NCBI RefSeq assembly: GCF_008704855.1
Contig: NZ_CP023691.1
Span: 7,812,001 to 7,876,000, forward strand
DNA from: Streptomyces platensis
Lineage (GTDB): Bacteria; Actinomycetota; Actinomycetes; Streptomycetales; Streptomycetaceae
Direction of reading: 5' to 3'
DNA: 64,000 nt
Positions 1 through 8,839 of the stretch are shown here, piece by piece (within the stretch, counting starts at the first letter, position 1; the number at the start of each line of letters is the position of its first letter). The notes under the pieces are model-generated. The model ran no database searches, was not told the origin of the DNA, and was given only the letters and a program-made list of their open reading frames with translations. A program made the position numbers and the translations under genes.

Positions 1-1700
1 TTGGCCGCCAGATAGCCGTCCGGCCGGATCAGTGCATAGCCGCCCGGAGGGACGCCGAGGCCGCGCCGCAGGGCGCCGTCCGGATCGGGCAGGGCGTCCG
101 GCTCGCAGCGTTCCCCGTTGCCCGGGTGGACGCAGCGGACGCCCACAGCCCGGCCGAAGTGCCGCGTCAGCTGCGCTCGTACGGCGCGGTCGGCGTCGTG
201 CCGGTCGGGGGCATCAAGCCCGGTGGGGGCATGACCGGGGGGCGCGGGGGCCGCCGGGAACAGCAGCAGCGTCCAGCGGGGGTCGGTCAGCGCCGCGCGC
301 AGGGCCCGCCACCCTGGATGGTTCGCCTCGTCACGTGCCGTACACCCCACCCGGTACCCCGGCCGCAGCCCGCGGTCCGTGCCTCCGGCAGGGGCCGGGC
401 TGAGCGGACCGTCCGCGTACTGCAGCGCGAGACCGGACAGGCCCGCCATGATCCGGTGCTCGACCCGCCGTTTGACCGGGCGCAGCGCCTTGAGGGCAGT
501 GAGCCCCACCGGCATGAGCACGGGGGCGGCCGCATTGCGCAGCGCGACCAGCGCGGTGGCCTTGCGGGTAGAGGAGAGCAGTCTGCCGCCCACTGGGATG
601 CGCTCGGCCGCATAGGAGTCGAGCAGGGCCTCACGGGCGTGGCCGCGCACGACATCGGCCAGCTTCCACGCCAGGTTGTAGGCGTCCTGCATCCCGGTGT
701 TCATACCCTGGCCGGAGGCCGGGCTGTGAACATGGGCCGCGTCCCCGGCCACGAAGCAGCGGCCGGAGCGCATGGCGGTGATCATGCGCTGCTGTACGCG
801 GAAGACCGAGACCCAGGTCGGCACGCCGACCGCGACCGGGCGGCCGAGCGCACGGGAGATCTTCGCGCCGAGCCGCCGGCGCACCGCCTCTGTGTCGGCC
901 GCCCCGTCCGTCTCCTCGGTGTCCACCACCCGCCACTTGCCCGGGTCGGGGAAGGGGACGAGCAGGACGGTGCCGGAGCCGGTGTGCAGCAGATGGTTGC
1001 TGTCGCGCGGTAGGTCCGTGTCCAGCACCACATCCGCGTTCAGCCAGGTCCGGGTGGCATCGCCGACCAGCCGCAGCCTGAGTTCCTCGCGTACGGTGCT
1101 GCGCGAGCCGTCCGCGCCCACCAACCAGGGCACCTCTGCCTCTTCGTCGACGACCGCTTCGCCGCCCGCTTCGCGCTCTTCCACCTCCGCCACTCGGCCG
1201 GAAGCGGTGCCGTGCCGCAGCCGGGCGGTCACCCGCTCCCCGTCCGTACGGAGGCCCGTCAACTCCACCCCCCATTCGATTCCCACGCCCAATCCGGCCA
1301 GCCGGTCCCTGAGGACCTGCTCCGTACGGACCTGATCCAGCATCAGGGAAAAGGGGTAACAGGTGGGTAGATGTGCATAGTTCGTGTCGAAGCGGATCAG
1401 TTCGCGGCCGCGCAGATGCAGGGTGAAGTGCGTGACGCGCTGCCCGTGCGCCAGCAGGGCGTCGGCCAGGCCCATCTGGTGGGTGATCTCCAGTGTGCGT
1501 GGGTGGACGGCCAGCGCCCGGCTGGTGGTCGCCGGGCCTGCCGCCCTGTCCACCACCCGCACCCGAACTCGTCTGCGGGCCAGTTCGTGGGCGAGGGTGA
1601 GGCCGACTGGACCGGCGCCGACGATCAGCACCTCGGTGTCGCCGCCCGCCGCGGACCGATGCGGTGCGCGGTGGGCCGGCCGCGGCGGCTCAGGCGGCAT
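1..1700 (-). CDS. oxyL: FAD-dependent aromatic oxygenase, OxyL-like (3' end beyond window)
   Basis: This is a class A flavoprotein monooxygenase of the PgaE/RdmE/OxyL type. An N-terminal dinucleotide-binding motif (VLIVGAGPVGL, about residues 24-34) follows a short Pro/Ala-rich leader. A mid-protein GD motif (RCFVAGDAAHVHSP) binds the FAD ribityl chain, and a thioredoxin-like C-terminal domain begins before the edge. About 566 codons are present and no stop is reached. The ATG at 1700 lies inside the end of the aromatase gene (11-bp overlap), which suggests translational coupling. By position next to the aromatase it corresponds to OxyL, which hydroxylates 6-methylpretetramid at C4 and C12a. 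The family is certain; the OxyL assignment is inferred from synteny. Confidence 0.8.
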   Translation of the reverse strand, partial: MPPEPPRPAHRAPHRSAAGGDTEVLIVGAGPVGLTLAHELARRRVRVRVVDRAAGPATTSRALAVHPRTLEITHQMGLADALLAHGQRVTHFTLHLRGRELIRFDTNYAHLPTCYPFSLMLDQVRTEQVLRDRLAGLGVGIEWGVELTGLRTDGERVTARLRHGTASGRVAEVEEREAGGEAVVDEEAEVPWLVGADGSRSTVREELRLRLVGDATRTWLNADVVLDTDLPRDSNHLLHTGSGTVLLVPFPDPGKWRVVDTEETDGAADTEAVRRRLGAKISRALGRPVAVGVPTWVSVFRVQQRMITAMRSGRCFVAGDAAHVHSPASGQGMNTGMQDAYNLAWKLADVVRGHAREALLDSYAAERIPVGGRLLSSTRKATALVALRNAAAPVLMPVGLTALKALRPVKRRVEHRIMAGLSGLALQYADGPLSPAPAGGTDRGLRPGYRVGCTARDEANHPGWRALRAALTDPRWTLLLFPAAPAPPGHAPTGLDAPDRHDADRAVRAQLTRHFGRAVGVRCVHPGNGERCEPDALPDPDGALRRGLGVPPGGYALIRPDGYLAA

Positions 1701-2652
1701 GCCGTGCCTCTGCGAACTCCTTGGCGAGCGCGAGCGTGGCGGCGCTGTTGCCGCCAACCGCCTCGCGGACGTACCTGCGTGCCTGGGCCGGTGTCGCGCC
1801 CTCGCCGAGGACGGCGGGGATGGCTGCCGCGTTGAGCCGGATGGTGTGCTGTGAGGTGACCCGCAGCCCCTTGCCGGTGTCTGTCACCGTCCACCGCCCG
1901 GTGTGCAGGGCCATCAGGGGCGGGGTGGTCACCTGCTTGTAGACGATGGTCCGCTCAGCGGGGAAGCAGACTCGCACCGATTCGGTCGTGTGCTCCGAGC
2001 CGCCGCTGCCCGCGCGGGTCACCATGGTCATCTGCTGGACGCCGTCCGAGGGTTCGGCCAGCTCCATGCGCGAGACATGGGGCAGGCGGGTGGGCCATTG
2101 ATCGGCGTCACGCAGAAAGTCATAGACCGTCTCTGTCCGGGCATGGACCGTCTCGTGGTCCTCGAAGGAGAAGAGCAGATCGTCCGACTCCGGCTCTCGC
2201 CAAGACTCCGCCAGCGTCTTGATGTTGGCGAGCTCGGTGCGGCTGTTGCGGTCGGTGGCAGCGGTGATCCAGGTGACATTGGCCGGCAGGTCGTCCACTG
2301 CCGCGTAGTCATGATGCAGCGTCAGCTTGCTGCCTCCGCCGGACTGTTCCTCGATGATCCACTCTCCGCCCATCGCGGCAACGGGGGGAGAGCAAACCTC
2401 CTGACGAAACGCCACACGTCGCCGGTGCGGGTCCAGGGTGCGGTGCGAGGTCCAGTGTTTGACCTCGCCGTTGGCGGTCGCCCAGATGTGCAGACGCTCG
2501 CTTTGGGTGCCGGTTTCCTCGCGCCGGACGTGGACGGTGGGCGTGAAGCGCTGCGGCCAGGACACGGCGTCGGCGACGAGCGCGTACACCCGATCGGTCG
2601 AGGCGTCGATGACCGTGTCGTGGACGGCATGGTGGGTGCGGGGTACGGGCAT
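1690..2652 (-). CDS. oxyK: Didomain polyketide aromatase/cyclase, OxyK-like
   Basis: The 320-residue protein has two START/SRPBCC aromatase domains in tandem, roughly residues 5-150 and 165-310. Each has the family pattern of an HHAVHDTVIDA- or HETVHARTETV-type strand and a W-P-R motif (SWPQRFTP, QWPTRLPH). Didomain enzymes of the ActVII/OxyK type catalyse first-ring cyclisation and aromatisation of C9-reduced polyketides, which fits the ketoreductase encoded just upstream (53-bp gap). The ATG at 2652 is preceded by a GAAAGG ribosome site. Its end overlaps the start of the flavin oxygenase. No second-ring cyclase is present in the window. Confidence 0.9.
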   Translation of the reverse strand: MPVPRTHHAVHDTVIDASTDRVYALVADAVSWPQRFTPTVHVRREETGTQSERLHIWATANGEVKHWTSHRTLDPHRRRVAFRQEVCSPPVAAMGGEWIIEEQSGGGSKLTLHHDYAAVDDLPANVTWITAATDRNSRTELANIKTLAESWREPESDDLLFSFEDHETVHARTETVYDFLRDADQWPTRLPHVSRMELAEPSDGVQQMTMVTRAGSGGSEHTTESVRVCFPAERTIVYKQVTTPPLMALHTGRWTVTDTGKGLRVTSQHTIRLNAAAIPAVLGEGATPAQARRYVREAVGGNSAATLALAKEFAEARHAA

Positions 2653-2705
2653 GGGGTTCCTTTCTCAGGGCGCGCAAAAGAGGGAAGAGGGGAGTAGGGA
2701 AAGGG

Positions 2706-3509
2706 TCAGTAACTGCCCAACCCTCCACATACATTGAGAGCCTGAGCGGTGATGGAGGCGGCCTCGTCGGTCACCAAATAGCCCACCAGTCCGGCCACTT
2801 CCTCGGGGGTGGAGTAACGCCCCAACGGGATCTTGGCGTTGAAGCGGGCGAGCACTTCTTCCTCGGTGGTCTGCCAGGTGGTGGCGTACGCCTGCCGGAC
2901 GCGAGCGGCCATCGGTGTCTCCACGTACCCCGGACACACCGCGTTGACGGTGACACCGGAGGGCGCCAGTTCCTTGGCGAGGGCCTTGGTGAAGCCGATC
3001 ATTCCGGCCTTGGACGCCGAGTAGGGCGCGCCCAGTGGCACGCCCTGCTTGCCGCCGGTGGAGGCGACGTTGATGATGCGCCCCCACCCGGCCTGCTCCA
3101 GCCCTCCGGTGGTCAGAACCTCGCGGGTGACCAGGAAGGTGCTGTTGAGGTTGGTGTCGATCACGTCGTACCACAGCTCGTCGGTGAGGGTGGAGGTGGT
3201 TCCGCCGCCGTTGCGGCCCGCGTTGTTCACCAGCACGCCCACCGTGCCGAAACGGTCGACGGCCGTACGGACAACCCGGTCCACCGACTCGCGCGAGCGG
3301 ACGTCCCCCTCGCAGCCATCCACCTCGTACCCCTGCGTCCGCAGGTCCTTGACCACCGTCTCGACGGCGTCGCGGCTGCGGGCGCACAGGAACACCCGAA
3401 GCCCGCGGGCGGCCAGGGTCTTGGCGACGGCCAGGCCGATGCCGCTGGTACCGCCGGTGACCAGGGCGGTGGGGGGAGTGCTGCCGGCGGGAGTAGTGGT
3501 ACTGCTCAT
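2706..3509 (-). CDS. oxyJ: Type II polyketide C9 ketoreductase, OxyJ/ActIII-like
   Basis: This is a 267-residue short-chain dehydrogenase. The NADPH motif TGGTSGIGLA is near residues 16-25, NNAG is in the middle, and the catalytic Ser plus YSASK follow. Length and sequence style match ActIII-family reductases that reduce the C9 carbonyl of the nascent chain. The ATG at 3509 is chosen because GGAGGAG sits 6 bases before it; a longer in-frame extension upstream lacks family sequence. It is the first gene of the minus-strand oxyJ-oxyK-oxyL set and diverges from the NTF2-like gene. The shared spacer carries possible SARP repeats. Confidence 0.92.
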   Translation of the reverse strand: MSSTTTPAGSTPPTALVTGGTSGIGLAVAKTLAARGLRVFLCARSRDAVETVVKDLRTQGYEVDGCEGDVRSRESVDRVVRTAVDRFGTVGVLVNNAGRNGGGTTSTLTDELWYDVIDTNLNSTFLVTREVLTTGGLEQAGWGRIINVASTGGKQGVPLGAPYSASKAGMIGFTKALAKELAPSGVTVNAVCPGYVETPMAARVRQAYATTWQTTEEEVLARFNAKIPLGRYSTPEEVAGLVGYLVTDEAASITAQALNVCGGLGSY

Positions 3510-3574
3510 GAGGCTCCTCCGGTTGTCCGGGAATTCGTCTGGGGTATGGCGCGCCACCAGCCTGCAATCGGAGG

Positions 3575-3592
3575 TTCGAGCTGGAACCGAGC
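3575..3592. promoter_or_regulatory. Candidate SARP-binding direct repeat
   Basis: TTCGAGC (3575-3581) and ACCGAGC (3586-3592) repeat with an 11-bp period, one helical turn. That spacing is typical of heptamer repeats bound by OmpR-like domains of SARP activators. It lies in the divergent oxyI/oxyJ spacer, and a SARP gene is encoded at 16.4 kb. The match is short, so the call is tentative. Confidence 0.35.
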
Positions 3593-3723
3593 GCAGTTGG
3601 GGCCGTAGCCGGGCCGGACGCGCTCGGCGGCCGCCGGTTCGCCGCTCTAAGACGGGTCGAAGCGCTGCTGTCACGCTCACGCCGGGTGGCCGCGGTACGC
3701 GCGGTCGCCGGAGAGGAGACCCC

Positions 3724-4185
3724 ATGTCGCCATCGAAGCAGCCCGCATCGCACTCCGCGGCGCCAACTCCCGTGGACAGTGCGCTCTATCAGGAGATCCA
3801 GCACTTCTACGCGCGCCAGATGCGGTTCCTGGACCAGGCCATGGTGGAGGAGTGGGCACAGACCTTCACCGACGACGGGGTGTTCACCGCCAACGCCCAT
3901 CCCGAGCCGTCCGTTGGCTGTGCAGCCATTGCCGGCGGTGCCCGCAAGGCTGCCGAGCAGCTGGCCGAGCAGGGGATCCAACGCCGCCACTGGCTGGGCA
4001 TGCTGGAGGCCGACGAGCACCCCGACGGAACCGTGCACGCCCGGACGTACGCCTTGATCCTCAGCACTCCGCGCGGCGGCCAGGCGGCCGTACACCTGAG
4101 CACCACGTGTGATGACGTGCTGGTCCGGGAGGAAGGCGGACTGCGCGTCCGCCGTCGCGAGGTCCGAAGGGACGATCTGCGGTGA
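3724..4185 (+). CDS. oxyI: SnoaL/NTF2-like small protein, OxyI position
   Basis: The 153-residue protein has an NTF2-like/ring-hydroxylating-dioxygenase-beta fold signature: an N-terminal helix (LYQEIQHFYARQMRFLD), an acidic WAQTFTDDGVF segment and C-terminal strands. Such proteins act as cyclases or auxiliary factors in aromatic polyketide pathways. It sits where oxyI, annotated as a cyclase of uncertain need, lies in the oxytetracycline locus. The ATG at 3724 follows GGAGAGGAG. Its stop overlaps the GTG of the acyl-CoA ligase (GTGA), so the two are translationally coupled. Family assignment is moderate and the chemical role is unproven. Confidence 0.7.
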   Translation: MSPSKQPASHSAAPTPVDSALYQEIQHFYARQMRFLDQAMVEEWAQTFTDDGVFTANAHPEPSVGCAAIAGGARKAAEQLAEQGIQRRHWLGMLEADEHPDGTVHARTYALILSTPRGGQAAVHLSTTCDDVLVREEGGLRVRRREVRRDDLR

Positions 4186-5918
4186 CGTACGCCATATCGA
4201 AAGGGAACCCGGGGCCTGATCAGGAAGGGAACGGCACAGGAATCCCGGAGTGCAACAGTGGAATCGGCCGTGCGGGCGACAGCACCGCTACGGGCGCTCC
4301 TCTGGAGAGCATCGACCACCTCGTGGGCGGCCCCCGCATTGACGATCTGTTGCGGCGCGCCGCTCAGCGCGCCCCCGAACGGCTCGCGCTGGCCGGCCAA
4401 TCGGGAGAGCTGTCCTATGCCGCCCTGGACGAGCGGGTGACCCGGTGCGCCGCCGCGCTGCGGACCCTGGCCGGTGAGCCCGGCCCCGACACGGTGATCG
4501 GTATCGCCGCGGTACTCGATCTGCCCTTTGCGCTGGCATACTTCGGCGCCGCCCGGGCCGGGCTGGTCAGTGCCATGTTCAATCCGCTGCTGCGCGAGGA
4601 GCGCCTGGAGCACGTACTGAAGTCCTCGGGCACCCGGGTCGTGATCGTGCCGCCCGCCATGTACGCACGTATCCAGGCGGTCCGCCCACACCTGCCCTCC
4701 CTACGCACGGTGGTGCTCACCCACCGGGAGGCGGAAGGCGAGGAGCGCGTGGACAACGACCACGTGCCCACCCTCGCCGAGCTGATCGACCGCGCCGCGC
4801 CCGTGGTGCCGGCGGTGGCCACCGACGCCGGGGCAGTGGCCAATCTGCAGTTCACCAGCGGCACCACGGGCGCCCCCAAGACGGTGATGCTCACCCACCG
4901 GAACCTGACAGTGAACGCGGCCCAGACAGCCCACGCCCACCGGCTGACCGAGGACTCCGTCCTACTGAACCACCTGCCGACCTTCCACCTGATGCATCTC
5001 AACATCGCGGTCACCGTCGCAGCGACCCACATCCTGTGCCCTGGGGACGACGGCGAGCAGGCGGTGCGGGAGGCGGCCCGGCGCGGGGCAACACACCTCT
5101 ACAGTCTGCCGGTTCGGCTCTCCCGGCTGGCCGTGCACCCTAGCCTGTCCGGTCTGGCCGTGCCCACACTGCGGGCGGTGCTCTCCGGAGGTTCAGCGCT
5201 GCCCGCCCGTACCGCCGACATCCTGGGTGGGCACTTCGGTGTCCCGGTCATCCAGGGGTACGGGCTCGCCGAGACCTCGCCGTCCACCCACTTCGACAGC
5301 CTGGACCACCCGGTCACGGGCTCCTCGGGGCCACCTGTCCCCGGCACCCGGTGCCGGATCGTGGACCTGGAGACCCGGGCGGTGCTGCCGGTGGGTGAGC
5401 GCGGTGAGATCCAGGTCAGTGGACCACAGTTGATGAAGGGATATCTGGGGCGCTCCGCGCAGGTCGTGGCTCCGGACGGTTGGTTCTCCACCGGGGACAT
5501 CGGCTATGCGGATGCAGACGGTCGGCTGTTCGTCGTCGATCGCGTAAAGGACGTCTTCAAGTGCGACAACTGGCTGGTGTCGCCGCTGGAGATCGAGAAC
5601 GTGCTGCTGCGTAGCCCCGCGGTTGCCGACTGCGCGGTCTTCGACCACCCGGACGAGTTCAGCGGGGCCGTGGCGCATGCACTGGTGGTTCTCAGGAACC
5701 CGGACGGCGGGGTCGAAGGCGGACCGGCAGTCGAAGCCGCAGCCTCCGCATCCGTCGACGTGGTCGCTGCCATCACGCGGTTCGCCAACGATCAACTGCC
5801 CTACTACCAGCACATCAAGTACTGCGACGTGGTCGGGCAGATTCCCCGCTCGCCCACGGGCAAGGTCCAGCGTCGCGAGCTGCGGAACGCCACCCTCGCG
5901 CGGCGCGACTCGGCCTGA
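4182..5918 (+). CDS. oxyH: Acyl-CoA ligase (ANL superfamily), OxyH-like
   Basis: The 578-residue adenylate-forming enzyme has the P-loop FTSGTTGAPKTVMLTH, the GYGLAETSPS motif, the STGDIGYADADGRLFVVDR hinge region and a C-terminal PRSPTGKVQRREL segment with the catalytic lysine. It activates a carboxylic acid as acyl-AMP and then acyl-CoA. The substrate cannot be read from sequence. OxyH-type ligases occur in tetracycline clusters (and MtmL in mithramycin) without a settled role; malonamate activation is one idea. The GTG start overlaps the preceding stop. An N-terminal segment of about 45 residues precedes the conserved domain. Confidence 0.88.
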   Translation: MTYAISKGNPGPDQEGNGTGIPECNSGIGRAGDSTATGAPLESIDHLVGGPRIDDLLRRAAQRAPERLALAGQSGELSYAALDERVTRCAAALRTLAGEPGPDTVIGIAAVLDLPFALAYFGAARAGLVSAMFNPLLREERLEHVLKSSGTRVVIVPPAMYARIQAVRPHLPSLRTVVLTHREAEGEERVDNDHVPTLAELIDRAAPVVPAVATDAGAVANLQFTSGTTGAPKTVMLTHRNLTVNAAQTAHAHRLTEDSVLLNHLPTFHLMHLNIAVTVAATHILCPGDDGEQAVREAARRGATHLYSLPVRLSRLAVHPSLSGLAVPTLRAVLSGGSALPARTADILGGHFGVPVIQGYGLAETSPSTHFDSLDHPVTGSSGPPVPGTRCRIVDLETRAVLPVGERGEIQVSGPQLMKGYLGRSAQVVAPDGWFSTGDIGYADADGRLFVVDRVKDVFKCDNWLVSPLEIENVLLRSPAVADCAVFDHPDEFSGAVAHALVVLRNPDGGVEGGPAVEAAASASVDVVAAITRFANDQLPYYQHIKYCDVVGQIPRSPTGKVQRRELRNATLARRDSA

Positions 5919-5987
5919 CGGCGTGATCGCCGCATCTCATCTCATCACCTCCCCTCTCAACTCACCACCCAGCAGAAGGGAATGCGC

Positions 5988-6284
5988 ATGTTCACTTTCA
6001 TCAACCGGTTCACCGTCGAAGGCGGCACCGAGGAGTTCGAACGGCGGCTGGCGGACATCACGGCCCATATGTCCCAGCAGCCCGGTTTCCGCTCCCACCG
6101 CCTCTACCACTCAGGCAAGGACCCCAAGGTCTACGTGGAGGTGGCTGAGTGGGAGCACGCCGCCGACCACCAACGTGCCGCGCGTACCGAGGAGTTCCTT
6201 GTTGCGGTACGCCAAGTGCAGAAGCTGGCGAGTGCCGACCCCGCCCCGTACACGCTGGTCACCACCCACGCAGCCACCCCCTAG
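5988..6284 (+). CDS. oxyG: Antibiotic biosynthesis monooxygenase (ABM) protein, OxyG-like
   Basis: The 98-residue ferredoxin-like ABM-fold protein has the family pattern FINRFTV...FERR...QPGF...L...DPKVYVEVAEW. Related small enzymes (ActVA-Orf6, TcmH) oxidise anthrones to quinones without a cofactor. The second ATG (5988) is chosen over 5982 because the AGAAGGGA ribosome site is 7 bases from 5988 and abuts 5982. It lies between the ligase and the methyltransferase, as oxyG does. In tetracycline pathways the role of this gene is unclear. Confidence 0.75.
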   Translation: MFTFINRFTVEGGTEEFERRLADITAHMSQQPGFRSHRLYHSGKDPKVYVEVAEWEHAADHQRAARTEEFLVAVRQVQKLASADPAPYTLVTTHAATP

Positions 6285-6339
6285 CCCGCCTTTCACGCAT
6301 CGCATGCCTGGCAACCCCACGAACGAAGGGAATTCATCC

Positions 6340-7440
6340 GTGACCAGCACAGCCCGTATGTCCGGTGCGACCGATACCCCTGGTACGCCCGGCACCTCCG
6401 GCGCCGCCGGCACTCCCGGAACCGTGCTCCCGCCCGCCGTCATGCAGCTGCGCGAGCTCGCGCTCAGCGCCGCCTGTGCCGCGGCCGTCCGGGCCGCGGC
6501 CCGTCTGGGCGTGGCCGACGCCCTCGGCGACGAGCCCGCTACCGCGCAGGCCCTCGCCGCCACCGTCGACGCCGATGCCCACGCCCTGGCAAGGCTGCTG
6601 CGTGCCCTGGCCGCGCATGGCATCTTCGCCGAGCTGCCCGACGGGCGGTTCCGACACACCGAGACCTCGCGGCTGCTGCGCGAGGACGCTCCGCGCAGCC
6701 TGCGCTACTCCGCCCTGTGGGCCACCGAACCGTGGACCTGGGCGCTGTGGCCTCACCTGGAGGAGGCGGTGCGCACCGGCAAGGAGGTCTTTGCCGGACT
6801 GTACGGCAGCGAGTTCTTCTCCTGGCTGCACACAGAGGAGGCCCGGGAGTCATCCGAGGTCTTTGACAAGGCCATGACGCAGTCGAGCATCCTGTCCGCA
6901 CGGGCCATCGCAGAGGTGGTCACGATCGACGGCGCGCGGGAGATCGTGGACATCGCGGGTGGCCAGGGCATGGTGCTGGCCACGCTGTTGGAGAAGCACC
7001 TCGGCCTGCGCGGTACCCTCTTCGACCTGCCCGAGGTGGTGGCCGACGCCGACCCGCGGCTGCGCGACGGCGGTTCGCTTGCCGGCCGGGCGCGGCTGGT
7101 GCCGGGCGACTGCCGTCGTACGGTCCCCGAGGGCGCCGATCTGTACCTGCTGAAGAACATTCTGGAGTGGGACGATGAGAGCACGGTGCGCACCTTGCGG
7201 AACGTGGCCGAGGCGGCCCCGGCAGGGGCGCGGGTGGTGGTCATGGAGAACCTCGTCGACGGCAGCCCCGAGGCCCGTTTCACTACGGCGATGGACCTGA
7301 TGCTGCTGCTCAACGTGGGCGGCCGTAAGCACACCAAGGCCGGGCTCAGCGCCCTCATCCAGGAGGCGGGTCTGCAGCTGGAGTCGGTCCGGCCGGTCAA
7401 CTCGTATCTCCACCTGTTCGAGAGCAGGGTCCAGGCGTAA
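6340..7440 (+). CDS. oxyF: SAM-dependent methyltransferase, OxyF-like (DnrK/COMT family)
   Basis: The 366-residue protein has an N-terminal dimerisation/winged-helix domain (about residues 30-130) and a C-terminal Rossmann SAM domain with DIAGGQGMVLATLLEKH and LKNILEWDDE. Sequence alone suggests a small-molecule O-methyltransferase, but OxyF in this family performs C6-methylation of pretetramid, and synteny favours that. The start is GTG 6340 after GAAGGG; ATG 6358 is an alternative. The first 30 residues are low-complexity Thr/Gly/Pro (TDTPGTPGTSGAAGTPGT), unusual for the family. It is the last gene of the plus-strand oxyI-H-G-F run and meets oxyE tail to tail at a strong terminator. Confidence 0.85.
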   Translation: MTSTARMSGATDTPGTPGTSGAAGTPGTVLPPAVMQLRELALSAACAAAVRAAARLGVADALGDEPATAQALAATVDADAHALARLLRALAAHGIFAELPDGRFRHTETSRLLREDAPRSLRYSALWATEPWTWALWPHLEEAVRTGKEVFAGLYGSEFFSWLHTEEARESSEVFDKAMTQSSILSARAIAEVVTIDGAREIVDIAGGQGMVLATLLEKHLGLRGTLFDLPEVVADADPRLRDGGSLAGRARLVPGDCRRTVPEGADLYLLKNILEWDDESTVRTLRNVAEAAPAGARVVVMENLVDGSPEARFTTAMDLMLLLNVGGRKHTKAGLSALIQEAGLQLESVRPVNSYLHLFESRVQA

Positions 7441-7470
7441 CGCTGAGGTACCGACTGCATGTAGGAGAAA

Positions 7471-7499
7471 CCCCCGGCCGCAGAACATGCGGCCGGGGG
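7471..7499. terminator. Bidirectional terminator between oxyF and oxyE
   Basis: A 12-bp perfect stem (CCCCCGGCCGCA / TGCGGCCGGGGG) has a 5-base loop. It lies between convergent genes and could stop transcription from both sides. Confidence 0.75.
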
Positions 7500-7576
7500 C
7501 TTCCCGTACCCTCCGCATCCATAGAGGAAGCTGGGTTGAAGAGAACCGGACAGGTGCGGGCAGGTTGGGACGGGGA

Positions 7577-8839
7577 TCAGGCAGGACCGGTCTCGGTCTC
7601 GTGGAAGAGATCCGAGCGGACCGCCACACCACGGTCGCCGTAGGCGATGCGTCGCAGCACTGAGCGGTAGGCGGGCGTGCGTGAGACCAGCAGCGCGGCC
7701 TTGGGCCTGACGAAGCCGGAGAGGCGGCCGCTGGAGAGCATCATCCTGCTCTGCATCACCTGCAACCTCGTCATCTTCCCTGTTTCGTCTTGCCGTTGGG
7801 CGACCAGGGGAGCCAGCATGCGGGCGCTGAGATCGCGCCGCCGCAGGCCCTCGCACAGCACTGGGTGGGCCGCGACCGCGTCCTGGACGGCCAGGTTGAT
7901 GCCCTGGGCGCCGATCGGGCTGTGGGTGTGTGCGCTGTCCCCGATCAGCAGCAGGCCGTCCCGCGCCCACTGCCGTGCACTGCCCGCGAACACGTCCAGC
8001 AGGGAGAGATCCTTGAAGCCGCCGATCTGCTCTTCGACGGCGTCCGCGTACTCGGGCACCGCGGCGCGGATCCGGTCCTTGACTTCTCCGAAACCGCGGG
8101 ATGCCAGCTCCCGGTAGCCGCGGTGCGGCAGGGTCCAGCCCAGCTGAACCTGGTCGGGGAAGGAGGTGTAGGCCAGCACAGGGCTGCCTCCGGCGCGGAA
8201 GATCCGCACCGTGCGGGTGGCGCGGGCGGCGAGTTTGAACCAGAGCACGTCCTGGTCGAAGAGTTCCACCCGGTCGTAAGGGATCCGGGCGAGGCGGCGC
8301 ACGGTGGAGTACCGTCCGTCCGCCCCCACCACACATGCCGCGCGCACGACGCGCGTGTCCGGCTCGCTCCCCGTACCGGAACAGACCACCCCGCGGACCG
8401 CGGACGCCTCCTCCACCAGCCCGTTGACCCTGGTGCCGGTCAGACTGACAAAGCCCGGATGGGCCTGGCAGCGGCGCAGCAGCTCGGTCAGCAGATGCCG
8501 CTGGGGGAGGCTGAGCAGACAGTTGAACGTCCCCGGCAGCCGGCGGTAGTTCCCGTCGATCAGGACCCTGCCGTGTTCCTCCAGACGGAAACCGTCGTGT
8601 TCGTGACATCCACGCTCGCGGGCCCCCTCAAGGACGCCGAGCGTGGCCAGGAGCTCTTGCCCGCCGGGCTGGAGGATCTCCCCGCGGTACTCGCGCTCCA
8701 GCGAGCGGCTGCGTTCGACGAGCGCGACCCGCGCGCCCGAGCGCAGCATCAGCAGCGCCAGGGTCAGCCCGGCCGGGCCGCCGCCGACGATGCACACATC
8801 CGCGTACACCTCGGCGGGGCGACCGGCACCGGGTTTCAC
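7577..8839 (-). CDS. oxyE: FAD-dependent hydroxylase, OxyE-like
   Basis: This is a 420-residue class A flavin monooxygenase. The N-terminal dinucleotide motif is VCIVGGGPAGLTLALLMLRS, the middle has CVVGADGRYSTVRR (DG motif), and the FAD-ribityl GD motif is LLLIGDSAHTHSPIGAQGIN. It lacks the long thioredoxin-like C-terminal domain of the other flavin oxygenase (oxyL). The GTG at 8839 overlaps the amidotransferase stop by GTGA. It is the last gene of the KS-CLF-ACP-amidotransferase operon, the oxyE position; OxyE takes part in C4 hydroxylation of the pretetramid core. The subfamily call is by synteny. Confidence 0.85.
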   Translation of the reverse strand: MKPGAGRPAEVYADVCIVGGGPAGLTLALLMLRSGARVALVERSRSLEREYRGEILQPGGQELLATLGVLEGARERGCHEHDGFRLEEHGRVLIDGNYRRLPGTFNCLLSLPQRHLLTELLRRCQAHPGFVSLTGTRVNGLVEEASAVRGVVCSGTGSEPDTRVVRAACVVGADGRYSTVRRLARIPYDRVELFDQDVLWFKLAARATRTVRIFRAGGSPVLAYTSFPDQVQLGWTLPHRGYRELASRGFGEVKDRIRAAVPEYADAVEEQIGGFKDLSLLDVFAGSARQWARDGLLLIGDSAHTHSPIGAQGINLAVQDAVAAHPVLCEGLRRRDLSARMLAPLVAQRQDETGKMTRLQVMQSRMMLSSGRLSGFVRPKAALLVSRTPAYRSVLRRIAYGDRGVAVRSDLFHETETGPA

